The notes: generated by a model not told the origin, from the letters alone. DNA of 64,000 nucleotides from Deltaproteobacteria bacterium (GCA_022710585.1 JAKLGV010000017.1:1-64000); one strand, 5' to 3'. Positions 35,403 to 44,636 are shown, numbered from the stretch's first letter. Translations and numbers: made by a program.

Positions 35403-35819
35403 TTAAAAACCGAAGGCGCTGCGAATTTCCTGCGGAACACTGAAGATCATTTCCATGTCGGGAACCCTGACGGTGACCTGTTCCGTGCGGCCGCGGGCGC
35501 AAACCTTGCCGCTGTCGGCATGGCGAATTTCAAAATCCACAATGATTTTCACGCGGGCGTCCACCAGCGTCGCCTTGCAGATGATTTCATCGCGGTGACG
35601 CAAAGGCAGAATATGTTTGGTCGATGTCTTGATGATGGGAAAGATGAGCTTCTGCTTTTCAAAAAAGGCGTAGAGGTCGATACCGCTATTTTCAAAAAGC
35701 GCCGCGCGGGCCACTTCAAAATAGTTCAGATAGTTGGCATGCCAGACGATCTGCATGGGATCGAGATCAAAAAAAGGAATTCTTATTTTTACTTCAAAGC
35801 TTTTTTGTTTTTCCGTCAT
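35403..35819 (-). CDS. Hotdog acyl-CoA/ACP thioesterase (4-hydroxybenzoyl-CoA thioesterase family)
   Basis: A 138-residue single hotdog domain of the YbgC/4HBT type. The catalytic motif is FFDLDPMQIVWHANYLNYFE (about residues 15-34), with Asp at the nucleophile position and the family HxNY. It begins in an ATGA overlap with the upstream ammonia-lyase gene, so the two are coupled. Thioesterases are found in aryl polyene clusters (ApeK-like). It may hydrolyse an aryl- or polyenoyl-thioester; an ORF extension to 35861 looks spurious. Confidence 0.85.
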   Translation of the reverse strand: MTEKQKSFEVKIRIPFFDLDPMQIVWHANYLNYFEVARAALFENSGIDLYAFFEKQKLIFPIIKTSTKHILPLRHRDEIICKATLVDARVKIIVDFEIRHADSGKVCARGRTEQVTVRVPDMEMIFSVPQEIRSAFGF

Positions 35820-37369
35820 GGCTTTAGTTTGAAGAAGTCGGAGTATTGAATGGCCGAGCACACGTTCTCGATGTCCCGATCCATCGCCCGGTCATCCACC
35901 ACCGGCGCGCTGACCGACCGGATATTGCTCATAAGATTGGCCAGTGCCGGCCGGGCATCGATATTGTTTCGGATGTCGCAGGCTTGCGCCGCGGCCAGAA
36001 GGTGAATGGCCACAACGCGTTCTGTCAGCGTGCAGACCCGTTCGGCGTCGCGCGCCGCGATGGTTCCCATGCTGACCTTGTCCTGATTATGCGATTCGGT
36101 GGAGCGCGAAAAAGATGCCGCCGGCATGGTGGCCTTCAATGCTTCCGCCGTCAGCGCCGATGAAGAAATCGACATGGCCTTGAAGCCGTGGCGCAATCCC
36201 TTTTCCCCGGCGGATTTCCTGACCAGATCGCCCGGAAGTCCGCGGTTGAGATTCGGATTCACCAGCAGCATGACCTGCCGGTCACACATATCGGCCACGG
36301 ATGCCAGCGCCGCCTTGAGTCCGTCCATGGCAAAAGCGATGTGGCCGCCATAGAAATTGCCGCCCATCAGCACGTCGCCGCTTTGCGGATCGAAAAGCGG
36401 GTTGTCGTTGGAGCTGTTGGCTTCCCTTTCCACCCATTTCTTAATCCATTCGAGACTGTCATATAAGACACCCGCGACCTGCGGGGCGCAGCGCAGGGAG
36501 TAGGGATCCTGAAGCGTCTCCAGTGCGTCATCTTCCAGGTGGACGGATGCCACTCTGGCCTTCAGAAGTTTGACAATCTGCGCGGAGACAAAAATCTGAC
36601 CTGGAAAGGGTTTGGCTTCGGAAATAACCGGATGATAATGCTGGGCGTTGCCCTTGAGGGCGTGAATGGAAAGCGCGGTGGCGGAAATTACGGCGGATAA
36701 AATCCGCCAGGCCCTCTCCACCGCCAGAACAGCGATACCCGTCATGGTGGTGGTGCCGTTGAGCATGGCCAACGGCTCTTTGGGCAAATACCGGTAGGGT
36801 TTAATGCCCGCCTGCTTTAAGGCTTTTGCCGCCGGCATGGTCTTGCCCCGGTAAATGACGTCGCGCTTGCCCGTCAGACAGGCGCCGACATAAGACATCG
36901 GCGTCAGATCGCCGGAGGCGCCGACCGAACCTTCGCAGGGGACCACCGGTGTGATGCCGTGATTGAGAAAATCGGCCATTTGTTTCAACAGCGCGATAGA
37001 TACGCCGGAATAGCCGCGGGCCAGACAGATGATGCGGCACAGCATCGCCGCCCTTGTTTCTTCAATACCGATGGGCTCTCCCGTGCCGCAGCCGTGGAAT
37101 TCAAGAATGTTGACGCCATTTTTCATGGCGATTTCCATGGACATGCGCTTGCCGCACGATTTGCCGTAGCCGGTGGTGACGCCGTAAACAGGGATCCCCT
37201 TCTGCATGGCATTAATGAGAATCTTCTGCGTCTTCTCCATTTTTTTTATAAAGGAAGCTGATGGGCTGATTTGCACGGGAACACCGTAGCGCGCCACAGC
37301 AATAATATCATTGAAGTCTACAAAGCTGCCGTCAATGACCAGAACGGCCTTGTGATTATTCTTTTTCAT
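35816..37369 (-). CDS. MIO-type aromatic amino acid ammonia-lyase
   Basis: A 517-residue ammonia-lyase that would convert Phe, Tyr or His to the 2,3-unsaturated acid without cofactor. The MIO-forming triad Ala151-Ser152-Gly153 is within EGSVGASGDLTPMSY, and the catalytic Tyr is in VTTGYGK (Tyr68). The selectivity pair lies in LEFHGCG: Phe91-His92 where tyrosine lyases have His-Leu. The PMSY after the triad resembles PAL/TAL more than HutH. No hut genes are nearby. The product, cinnamate or coumarate, would suit the adenylating ligase at 18.6-20 kb as an aryl polyene starter (inference). AAAGGA precedes ATG 37369. Confidence 0.85.
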   Translation of the reverse strand: MKKNNHKAVLVIDGSFVDFNDIIAVARYGVPVQISPSASFIKKMEKTQKILINAMQKGIPVYGVTTGYGKSCGKRMSMEIAMKNGVNILEFHGCGTGEPIGIEETRAAMLCRIICLARGYSGVSIALLKQMADFLNHGITPVVPCEGSVGASGDLTPMSYVGACLTGKRDVIYRGKTMPAAKALKQAGIKPYRYLPKEPLAMLNGTTTMTGIAVLAVERAWRILSAVISATALSIHALKGNAQHYHPVISEAKPFPGQIFVSAQIVKLLKARVASVHLEDDALETLQDPYSLRCAPQVAGVLYDSLEWIKKWVEREANSSNDNPLFDPQSGDVLMGGNFYGGHIAFAMDGLKAALASVADMCDRQVMLLVNPNLNRGLPGDLVRKSAGEKGLRHGFKAMSISSSALTAEALKATMPAASFSRSTESHNQDKVSMGTIAARDAERVCTLTERVVAIHLLAAAQACDIRNNIDARPALANLMSNIRSVSAPVVDDRAMDRDIENVCSAIQYSDFFKLKP

Positions 37370-38621
37370 CGAATTTCCTTTCCCGGACTGCCGGCCGTCG
37401 ATCTCGCGGCTTGTAAGTGCCGTCCGCCTTTTCCTTATCCATAACTTTTTTCAGCAGTTTAAACATCTTGTAATTCTGCGGCTCTTCTTCGTAAAATTTG
37501 TCCCAGCAGTAATAATAAAGCTCCTGAAGTTTTTCCGGCGTTAATGCCTGAGGCTGAAAAACGACCTTTCCACAGGTGTAATCGTTCCAGTCGTAAGAAA
37601 ATATTCTTTTCGCATTGTGCAAATCGTCGAAGGTCTTTGTGTGCGGAAAGGGAGTGAGAACCGTGAACTCTGCCATATCCAGCTCAACGTCCAGGAGAAA
37701 ATCAACCAGTTTCTTGATATAATCTTCGGTATGGTAATCCAGGCCCAGCAGGATACTGCCTTCCACCGCGATGCCGTAATCGTGATAGCGCTTGATGCGG
37801 TCACGGATAAAATCGGACGTGTCGAAAATCGCCTGATAGACAAACCATGCGCCGGCCTGCGCGGCCAGATCCAGCACATGATCGTCGTTTTCAATGGGAT
37901 GGCAGCACCATTTCTTTTTCAGGGGAATCATTTCCCGGAATAAATCCATCTCCCATTGTTTGTCCTGCGCCAGAGAATTATCCACAATAAAAAGGCGGTT
38001 ATTGTCGATCTTCGCCATTTCTTCGACAACCTTATCATAAGGACGGGGCCGGAACTTCCGACCGCCCAGAAACCGCACCGCGCAGGGATAGCAGTTGAAG
38101 CGGCACCCCCGGGACGCGTGCACCAGGTCCACCATCTGTACACCGCGATAATTGTACATTTCACGGTTGAGAATGCCGCGCCTTGCTGTGCCCACGCTTT
38201 CAATAGGCGGAAAATCCTGCATGTAGTCATAAATTTTTTGCAATCTGCCGTTTCGGAAATCGTCAAAAACCCGTTCCATCCGGCCTTCGGCTTCGCCCAG
38301 AAAAACACTGTCGGCATGCAGTTGAGTTTCCTCGGCGTGCAGCATCGTGGCAATGCCGCCGAAAATGACCTTGATGCCTTTGGCGCGGAATTGACCGGCG
38401 ATTTCCCAGCCGCGTTTGATCTGCGCCGTCAGCATCATCGAAATGCCGACAAAATCGACCGCCTGATCAAAATCAATGTCCTGAATGTTTTCATCAATGA
38501 ATTCAACGCGCACATCATCGGGCAGTGCGGCGGCAAAAACGACCGGCCCGTGCGGCGGCAGAATAAACCGCGTCTGCCGATCGAGCTTTTCCCACTTCGG
38601 ATAGATCAGTAAAAAATTCAT
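37356..38621 (-). CDS. B12-binding-domain radical SAM enzyme
   Basis: A 421-residue class B-type radical SAM protein, first gene of a minus-strand operon. The N-terminal cobalamin-binding-like domain (about residues 1-130) has VGISMMLTAQIKRGWEIA and VIFGGIATMLHAEE. The radical SAM core then shows ASRGCRFNCYPCA (CxxxCxxC, 4Fe-4S ligands). The cobalamin-binding His signature is not clear. Such enzymes catalyse methyl transfer or ring rearrangement. Its stop overlaps the ammonia-lyase start by 14 bases. I chose ATG 38621 over a GTG at 38636. Substrate unknown; an aryl polyene or lipid modification is possible. Confidence 0.85.
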   Translation of the reverse strand: MNFLLIYPKWEKLDRQTRFILPPHGPVVFAAALPDDVRVEFIDENIQDIDFDQAVDFVGISMMLTAQIKRGWEIAGQFRAKGIKVIFGGIATMLHAEETQLHADSVFLGEAEGRMERVFDDFRNGRLQKIYDYMQDFPPIESVGTARRGILNREMYNYRGVQMVDLVHASRGCRFNCYPCAVRFLGGRKFRPRPYDKVVEEMAKIDNNRLFIVDNSLAQDKQWEMDLFREMIPLKKKWCCHPIENDDHVLDLAAQAGAWFVYQAIFDTSDFIRDRIKRYHDYGIAVEGSILLGLDYHTEDYIKKLVDFLLDVELDMAEFTVLTPFPHTKTFDDLHNAKRIFSYDWNDYTCGKVVFQPQALTPEKLQELYYYCWDKFYEEEPQNYKMFKLLKKVMDKEKADGTYKPRDRRPAVRERKFDEKE

Positions 38622-38664
38622 AAAATTTTCTTTCACGTATTTTATAGCTTACGCAACAAAGCCC

Positions 38665-38693
38665 TGTTTACAACATTTTCCAATTTACGCCAA
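38665..38693 (-). promoter_or_regulatory. Candidate promoter of the radical SAM/ammonia-lyase operon
   Basis: On the minus strand: TTGGCG, 17-base spacer, TAAACA, about 44 bases before the radical SAM start. Confidence 0.45.
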
Positions 38694-38892
38694 TAAAAAA
38701 TTATTCATCAAAGACCGGAAGGCCCCAATCCGTTTGTTTTGAAATTCTTCACGGATCCATCAACAGAAAAATAAATTTCCGCATCCGGATTTTTTCCTCT
38801 TTTCAACGCCGTCACGATGTTATAAGAAAAACCTTCAGATCCATAAAAGAATGAAATGCTGCAAAGCAACGCCGCCGGGTGAAGGAGTTTAA

Positions 38893-39954
38893 ATGAATTT
38901 ATTGCAGGAAGTCTATGGGGGAAATACCATCCAAAACTGGCTTGTCGCCTTATTGACGTTAATCCTGGCCTTCGCGGCGCTGAAAATCATCCAGCGGCTG
39001 GCGATTCGCAAGCTTTCCCGGCTGGCCGCGGCAACGGAGACTCAGATTGACGATCTCTTCGTCTGCATGCTCAGAAACACAAAATCTTTCATTCTTCTGA
39101 TCCTTTCTGCTTATATCGCGTCTCAAACGATTTATATCTCTCCCGCGATTTCCGGATTCTGGCAGAAACTGGCGATCCTGATGCTGATCTTGCAGGGAGG
39201 GCTTTGGGCCGGCGCCGGCATTTCATTCTCTTTTGACCAGACGATCCACCGGAAAATGGAAGCGGATGCTTCCAGCATCACCACCCTTAAGTTTTTAAAG
39301 TTCATCTCCCGTTTCATCCTCTGGACTATTGTACTGCTGTTAATCCTGGATAATCTGGGATTCAACATTACCGGACTGGTCGCGGGTCTGGGAATCGGCG
39401 GCATCGCCGTAGCGCTGGCCGTGCAGAACATTTTGGGCGATTTGTTGGCCTCACTTTCCATCATTCTGGATAAGCCTTTTGTCATCGGTGATTTTATCGA
39501 GGTCGATTCCCTTTCGGGGACGGTGGAGTATATCGGGCTGAAAACGACTCGGCTCCGCAGCCTCAGCGGGGAGCAGCTCATCTTCTCCAATAATGATCTA
39601 CTGAAGAGCCGCATCCGCAATTACCGGCGAATGTCCGAGAGGCGCGTTGTGTTTGGTTTAGGGATTGATTACCGGACGCCTCCGGAAAAATTGCAGGAAA
39701 TTAATATGATCATCACCGGAATCATCGGGAAGATGGAAAATGTCCGCTTTGACCGTGTTCATTTCAAAGAATACGGAGACTCTTCTCTGAAATATGAGGT
39801 CGTGTTTTTTGTCACGAATCCGGATTATAAAATTTATATGAATGTTCAGGAATCGATTAATCTGGCCATCTTCAGAAGCTTCCGTGAAAAAGGCATTCAG
39901 TTCGCCCATCCCGTCCGGACAATCTTTATGCAAAACGAAGCAAAAGAATTCTGA
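38893..39954 (+). CDS. MscS-family small-conductance mechanosensitive channel
   Basis: A 353-residue inner-membrane channel that releases solutes on osmotic downshock. Four or five N-terminal hydrophobic segments (to about residue 165) end with the pore helix, seen as the glycine/alanine-rich GLGIGGIAVALAVQN. The MscS beta domain follows (FVIGDFIEVDSLSGTVEYIGL) and a C-terminal alpha/beta vestibule. The gene stands alone, with GAAGGAG upstream of ATG 38893. Confidence 0.92.
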   Translation: MNLLQEVYGGNTIQNWLVALLTLILAFAALKIIQRLAIRKLSRLAAATETQIDDLFVCMLRNTKSFILLILSAYIASQTIYISPAISGFWQKLAILMLILQGGLWAGAGISFSFDQTIHRKMEADASSITTLKFLKFISRFILWTIVLLLILDNLGFNITGLVAGLGIGGIAVALAVQNILGDLLASLSIILDKPFVIGDFIEVDSLSGTVEYIGLKTTRLRSLSGEQLIFSNNDLLKSRIRNYRRMSERRVVFGLGIDYRTPPEKLQEINMIITGIIGKMENVRFDRVHFKEYGDSSLKYEVVFFVTNPDYKIYMNVQESINLAIFRSFREKGIQFAHPVRTIFMQNEAKEF

Positions 39955-40065
39955 CGGAGCAATGAAAGCATATGCGCAACAACCCGTATATATCCTGCTC
40001 CTGATCTTGAGAGAAACCCTTTTGAGTCATCCACCATTTTTTTATCAAAAAGACCATCACACGCA

Positions 40066-40094
40066 TTGACAATCGACTGCCTTGCCTGTATAAG
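40066..40094 (+). promoter_or_regulatory. Sigma-70-type promoter of the PAS-LuxR regulator gene
   Basis: TTGACA (40066-40071), 17-base spacer, TATAAG (40089-40094). A CCCTCT/AGAGGG hairpin lies just after it in the 100-base leader. Confidence 0.7.
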
Positions 40095-40196
40095 GTATCC
40101 CTCTACAGAGGGGGGTATAAAACGCAGGGAGACGCGAGCAGAATCACCGGAGGCCTCTCTTCGTGCTATTAAATAAACAATTTCAGGGACAGGTAT

Positions 40197-41477
40197 ATGA
40201 AAGAAGTCAGCATTGATAATTCATTGGAAGAAATTAATTTTCTGAAGAACAGAATAAAAGAACTGGAAGAGCTCGTGCGTCAAAAAGAGTCGACAGAGCA
40301 TCATCTTCCCGAAGAAAATATACTCAGGACGATCATGCGTCTATCTCCCTGCATGGTTGTCGTGACCAGACTCGACGGCACTATTTATGAAATCAGCGAC
40401 ACGTCGTTGCGACAATTCGGATTAACCCGAGAGGAAGTAATCGGCAAGACGTCCAGAGAGGTGGGTATCACGTCAAGTCAGGACCCGGAAAAAACAAAGG
40501 AAATGATCTTACGGGATGGAGGATTCCGGAATCTGGAAAATGTACACCATCTTAAGAACGGCAGCGTTTTCACATGCGTGGAGTCCGGGGAAATCGTCCG
40601 TGCCGGGAACGAACAATTCTTTGTGGTGATCGTGACGGACATCACCGCCCAGAAAGAGAGCCTGGATGCTCTGATCAGCGAAAGGGACTTCAGCAAAGCG
40701 CTCATCGACAGTCTGCCGGGATGGTTTTATGTCATCAATGAAAATTATCAATTTGTCCTCTGGAACAAAAACCTGGAAACCACAACCGGCTATTCGGCGG
40801 ATGAAATCCGGAAGATGAAGGTTTCCGATCTTCACCGGGAAGCGGATCAAAAACTGGTATTAGAAGAAACAAAAAAAGCCTTAAGCCAGGGAGAACACCG
40901 GGCGGAAGCGGATGTCGTTTCAAAAGATGGAACGGTCAAAACCTATTTCTTCAACTCAAGAAAAATCAAATATCGGGGCGCGGATTGCATGGTCGGTAAC
41001 GCCATCGATGTCACCGACAAAAAAATCATCGAGCAGGAATTGAAAAATCATGCCGATAACCTGGAAGACGCCAATATCGCTCTGCGTGTTCTGATGACCA
41101 AGAAAAATGCCGATCAGGACAACCTGGAGGAAAAGCTGCAGACCAACATCAATGAACTTGTGATGCCTTATCTGAAAAAAATGAAAAACGCTGATCCGAA
41201 TGACCGCATCGCAAAATATCTGGGTATTCTGGAGAAGAATCTTGAGGATATCCTTTCCCCTTACATGAGGGACTTTCAGTCCGCCTATAGAAACCTGACG
41301 CCTCAGGAAATTCAAATTGTCGATATGATTAAAAACGGAAAAAGAACAAAGGATATTGCCAAGATGCTCAACGCATCCGAACACACGGTTATGACCCATC
41401 GGAACAATATCAGGAAGAAACTGAAGCTGGTGAACTCTAAAACCAACCTTCGGACGCATATTCTTTCTCTGAAATAG
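40197..41477 (+). CDS. Orphan PAS-PAS-LuxR transcription regulator
   Basis: A 426-residue cytoplasmic regulator with no receiver domain. An N-terminal coiled coil (about 8-35) is followed by PAS1 (about 45-150), PAS2 (about 165-275, ending VGNAIDVTDKK), a second coiled coil, and a LuxR-type HTH (about 360-426). The HTH reads LTPQEIQIVDMIKNGKRTKDIA ... EHTVMTHRNNIRKKL, a complete GerE fold. It probably binds DNA after sensing a small molecule or redox state through the PAS domains. Its target is unknown; the KS pair and the Ole cluster lie next downstream. Confidence 0.88.
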   Translation: MKEVSIDNSLEEINFLKNRIKELEELVRQKESTEHHLPEENILRTIMRLSPCMVVVTRLDGTIYEISDTSLRQFGLTREEVIGKTSREVGITSSQDPEKTKEMILRDGGFRNLENVHHLKNGSVFTCVESGEIVRAGNEQFFVVIVTDITAQKESLDALISERDFSKALIDSLPGWFYVINENYQFVLWNKNLETTTGYSADEIRKMKVSDLHREADQKLVLEETKKALSQGEHRAEADVVSKDGTVKTYFFNSRKIKYRGADCMVGNAIDVTDKKIIEQELKNHADNLEDANIALRVLMTKKNADQDNLEEKLQTNINELVMPYLKKMKNADPNDRIAKYLGILEKNLEDILSPYMRDFQSAYRNLTPQEIQIVDMIKNGKRTKDIAKMLNASEHTVMTHRNNIRKKLKLVNSKTNLRTHILSLK

Positions 41478-41674
41478 CAATTATTTTACATACACATTTC
41501 ATTCTTGTATATTCACAAATAATCCTTGCAAATTCTAAAAAATTAGGATAAGAGCTACCCCAATTTTTTTCGGCGAAAACTGCGCGAATTAAATCCCGCG
41601 GAATTACAATCGTTCATTTTAACTTATAGGAATATTGAAAAGATATTATTCTCCAAAAAATAAGGGATGTTCCT

Positions 41675-42073
41675 TTGGAAAATGACACAAAATATAAAAT
41701 CTCAACGTTTATGAACGATGGCATTATGGAGGTGACTGTCACAGGCAGGGCGGCGGGGCGCGACTTTGAAACCATGGTCAGCGAGGTAGGTGCCATCGTG
41801 AAAGCCGGTCAAGTGACGAAGGTACTCCTTGATGTTCGTGGTCTTGATGAGCGGATCAATCATGCGGAAATCTATCGTTTTGTCAGAAATCGACCTTCTT
41901 TCCTTTACGATATGCAAGCCGCAATTGTGGACCTTCCGGAAAATGCTCCCTATGCAAACGCGATTAAAAATGCCGGGCTGCCGTGGAAATGGTTTCCCGA
42001 TATGGAACCCGCGAAAGATTTTCTCAACGTTAAAAAGCAGGGCCACAAAATAAAAATATTCGATAAGCTGTGA
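41675..42073 (+). CDS. STAS/SpoIIAA-like small protein
   Basis: A 132-residue soluble protein with an alternating strand-helix pattern resembling SpoIIAA-like (STAS-superfamily) proteins: DGIMEVTVTGRAAG, a VTKVLLDVRGL strand, then PSFLYDMQAAIVDLP. Such proteins bind lipids or act as anti-anti-sigma factors. The start is TTG at 41675, with AAGGGA upstream; no nearby ATG gives a better reading frame. It stands alone, between the PAS-LuxR gene and the chain-length-factor gene. Function uncertain. Confidence 0.6.
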   Translation: MENDTKYKISTFMNDGIMEVTVTGRAAGRDFETMVSEVGAIVKAGQVTKVLLDVRGLDERINHAEIYRFVRNRPSFLYDMQAAIVDLPENAPYANAIKNAGLPWKWFPDMEPAKDFLNVKKQGHKIKIFDKL

Positions 42074-42114
42074 TTGGCTGTGCTCGTGGCGAAATGAACG
42101 AAAGCCGGCTGAGA

Positions 42115-43356
42115 TTACCTTCCCAGAATTAAATAGCAGTAGGTTCCGCCGAAAGAAATACCCGCCAGAGCGGCGTTGTCGATTTCCAGACCTTTCTTCT
42201 CATCTTTCACAAACGCAAGCGATTCCAGGGGATGCTCAAGTCCTGCCGTCGGGGGCAGAGATTTTTTCTCGATGGCCAGAGCCATGGCGCAGGCCCTGAT
42301 CCCGCCCCCGGAAAAGCTTTCTCCCAGCACGCCTTTCATCGCCATGATGGATGGCTGCTCATCCGGGGATCCCCCTATCTGCGAATACGCTTCGGATTCC
42401 GCCGCGTCAAGATGGGTGTCGCCGTTGGCCGCCGCAAAGATTGCCTGCAGATCATGAACAGCAATGCCTGCGTTTTTCAGCGCGCGGTGAAGCGTCTGTT
42501 GGATGCCATCCGGATTCCGCGGCCAAACGTTGGGCCGGATCGGCGAAGAGCCCATTCCCACACCCTTGATTTCGCAATAAGGATGACGCCCCCGGGCTTC
42601 GGCTGATCGCAGACTTTCCAGACAAATAATGCCGCAGCCCTCTCCGGCGACGGTGCCGTTGCGGTCTCTGTCGAAGGGGCGGCAGGATTCCTCTTTGCCG
42701 TTTTGCGGTGAAAGCGCGTGGAACTTCGTCAGCGCCTGAAAATAAAATTCGGATAAAATATCCGCGCCGCCGGCAAAAATAAAATCCGCCGTGCCGCGCC
42801 TGATTTCCGCCGCCGCGTAAGCGATCGCGTTTTCGGCGGACACGGCGAAATGCGTTACGGTGGTGTTCACGCCGCGAAAGCCCAGTTCGATGGAGGTATG
42901 GCCGGCGGCGGCGTTCATCACGGTATTCGGCACCAGAATGGGATTGACGGATGCCGGGCCGTCTTTGAAAAGGGTTTGCAGAAACTGGGCGGTGATGTCG
43001 GTCGCCCCGAAAGCGGTTCCCAGCACAATGCCGACGCGGTCACGGTTTTCCGCGGTGATTTGCATGCCCGCGTCATTGAGAGCCAGTCGCGCCGCCGCGG
43101 CCGTCATCAGAGATATTTTGTCCATCCGCCGGATGTTTTTCACGGAGATGAAATCACGCGGGTTGAAGTTTCTGACTTCCGCGCCCAGATGGGAGGAAAA
43201 CGCGTTGGTGTTAAAGGACGCGATTTCCGCGATGCCGGTTTCGCCCGCAAAAAGTCTGCCGCCGAATTCTTCCCTGCCGATCCCCAGAGGCGTCACCATG
43301 CCGATGCCGGTGACAACGACGCGCTGCGCCTTATCGATTTGCCGGCCGTTAGTCAT
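42115..43356 (-). CDS. Catalytically dead ketosynthase, chain-length-factor-like (KS-beta)
   Basis: A 413-residue thiolase-fold protein of the FabF family. All three catalytic positions are replaced: the Cys is Phe170 (VTHFAVSAENAI), the first His is Asn310 (AANGDTH) and the second is Glu345 (LGESFSGGG). This is what is seen in chain-length factors of type II polyketide synthases, which pair with an active ketosynthase. Its start overlaps the end of the upstream active ketosynthase by 8 bases, so the pair is made in equal amounts. In aryl polyene systems such a KS/CLF pair makes the polyene chain. Confidence 0.85.
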   Translation of the reverse strand: MTNGRQIDKAQRVVVTGIGMVTPLGIGREEFGGRLFAGETGIAEIASFNTNAFSSHLGAEVRNFNPRDFISVKNIRRMDKISLMTAAAARLALNDAGMQITAENRDRVGIVLGTAFGATDITAQFLQTLFKDGPASVNPILVPNTVMNAAAGHTSIELGFRGVNTTVTHFAVSAENAIAYAAAEIRRGTADFIFAGGADILSEFYFQALTKFHALSPQNGKEESCRPFDRDRNGTVAGEGCGIICLESLRSAEARGRHPYCEIKGVGMGSSPIRPNVWPRNPDGIQQTLHRALKNAGIAVHDLQAIFAAANGDTHLDAAESEAYSQIGGSPDEQPSIMAMKGVLGESFSGGGIRACAMALAIEKKSLPPTAGLEHPLESLAFVKDEKKGLEIDNAALAGISFGGTYCYLILGR

Positions 43357-44617
43357 GAGCGGCGCCCTTTTCTGAATATTTGCCGAAAATCAACGTCGTG
43401 TTGTTGCCTCCGAAAGCGAAGGAGTTGGAAAGAACGGCGCGCAAATCGGCTTTTCGGGAACCGGACGTGACGTAATCCAGATCGCACTGCGGATCGCTCT
43501 GCCGATGGTTGACGGTGGGCGGAATGAACCCCTGACGGATCGCCAGAACGGAAACAATGGCCTCCAGAGCGCCGGAGGCCCCCAGGGTATGCGCGTGCAT
43601 GGATTTGGTGGAGCTGACAGGAATTTCGTAAGCGCGCTTTCCGAAGACTTCTTTGATGGCTCTGGTTTCCGTCACATCATTGACGGGTGTTGCCGTTCCG
43701 TGCGCGTTGATGTAATCGATATCATCCGCGGTCAGGCCGCTGTCCTGAAGCGCCGTCCGCATGGCGCGCACGGCGCCTGAAGCCTGTTCATCCGGCGCTG
43801 TCATATGATAAGCATCGCAGGTAATGCCGTAGCCCAGCATCTCGCCGTATATTTTTGCTCCCCTCTGCAGAGCCGATTCCAGCGGCTCCAGAATCATAAT
43901 GGCCGCAGCCTCTCCCAGAGAAAGTCCGGCGCGGTCTTGATCAAAGGGGCGGCACGTTTCGGGATCAACGGATTTCAGCGCGTTGAAAGCGGCAAAGGTC
44001 AGCCGGCTCATAGGCTCCACACCGCCGGTGATCATAACAGAGGCATGTCCGTCAGCGATAAAATCACGCGCGCAGCCGATGGCTGTGGCGCCGGCGGAAC
44101 AGGCGGTCATAAAAGTTGATTTTGGTCCGGTCAAACCCAATACGGATGCTATGCAGTCGGTGGAAGAAGCGCAGAACAAAGAAGCCAGAGCGGAAAACTT
44201 CGCGTTTTGTCCCGGATGGCTCAGGTAATCCTTGTAGAATTCTTCTCCCTCCAGAAGTCCTCCCGCACCGCCGCCAAGGGCGATGCCGGTTTTTTCTTTT
44301 AATGCTTCCGGCAGCGGATAAAGTCCGGCGTCGCGCAAAGCTTCAATGGTCGCGGCCAGAGCCATCTGGTCCGCCCGCGACGTTCGTTTGATGGAAAACT
44401 CCGGGGGAATATGATCGCGGGGAACGAAACGCTTGATCTGGCCGCCCGTTTGAGAACGAAAGCCGCCGGTGTCAAACAGGTCAATAACCTCAATACCGCA
44501 GCGGCCTTCCTGAAGCGCCCTTGCGAAATCATCAGCATTACCGGCGATAGCGTTGAGCGTGCCCATGCCGGTAATAACGATACGTTTTTTCAACCCTATG
44601 TTTCTCCCGGTATTCAT
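43349..44617 (-). CDS. Beta-ketoacyl-ACP synthase II-type, active partner of KS-beta
   Basis: A 422-residue FabF-like condensing enzyme. The catalytic residues are Cys173 (TACSAGATAI), His306 (NAHGTATPVND) and His343 (HTLGASGA), all present. Typical sequence GFAFGGNN near the end (here SFAFGGNN) is kept. With the downstream dead paralogue it probably forms a heterodimer that elongates an aryl or polyene chain on an ACP. ATG 44617 has GGGAG upstream. It is divergent from fkpA, with separate promoters in the shared 157-base gap. Confidence 0.9.
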   Translation of the reverse strand: MNTGRNIGLKKRIVITGMGTLNAIAGNADDFARALQEGRCGIEVIDLFDTGGFRSQTGGQIKRFVPRDHIPPEFSIKRTSRADQMALAATIEALRDAGLYPLPEALKEKTGIALGGGAGGLLEGEEFYKDYLSHPGQNAKFSALASLFCASSTDCIASVLGLTGPKSTFMTACSAGATAIGCARDFIADGHASVMITGGVEPMSRLTFAAFNALKSVDPETCRPFDQDRAGLSLGEAAAIMILEPLESALQRGAKIYGEMLGYGITCDAYHMTAPDEQASGAVRAMRTALQDSGLTADDIDYINAHGTATPVNDVTETRAIKEVFGKRAYEIPVSSTKSMHAHTLGASGALEAIVSVLAIRQGFIPPTVNHRQSDPQCDLDYVTSGSRKADLRAVLSNSFAFGGNNTTLIFGKYSEKGAAHD

Positions 44618-44636
44618 CTGACTCCCATCGAATCAA

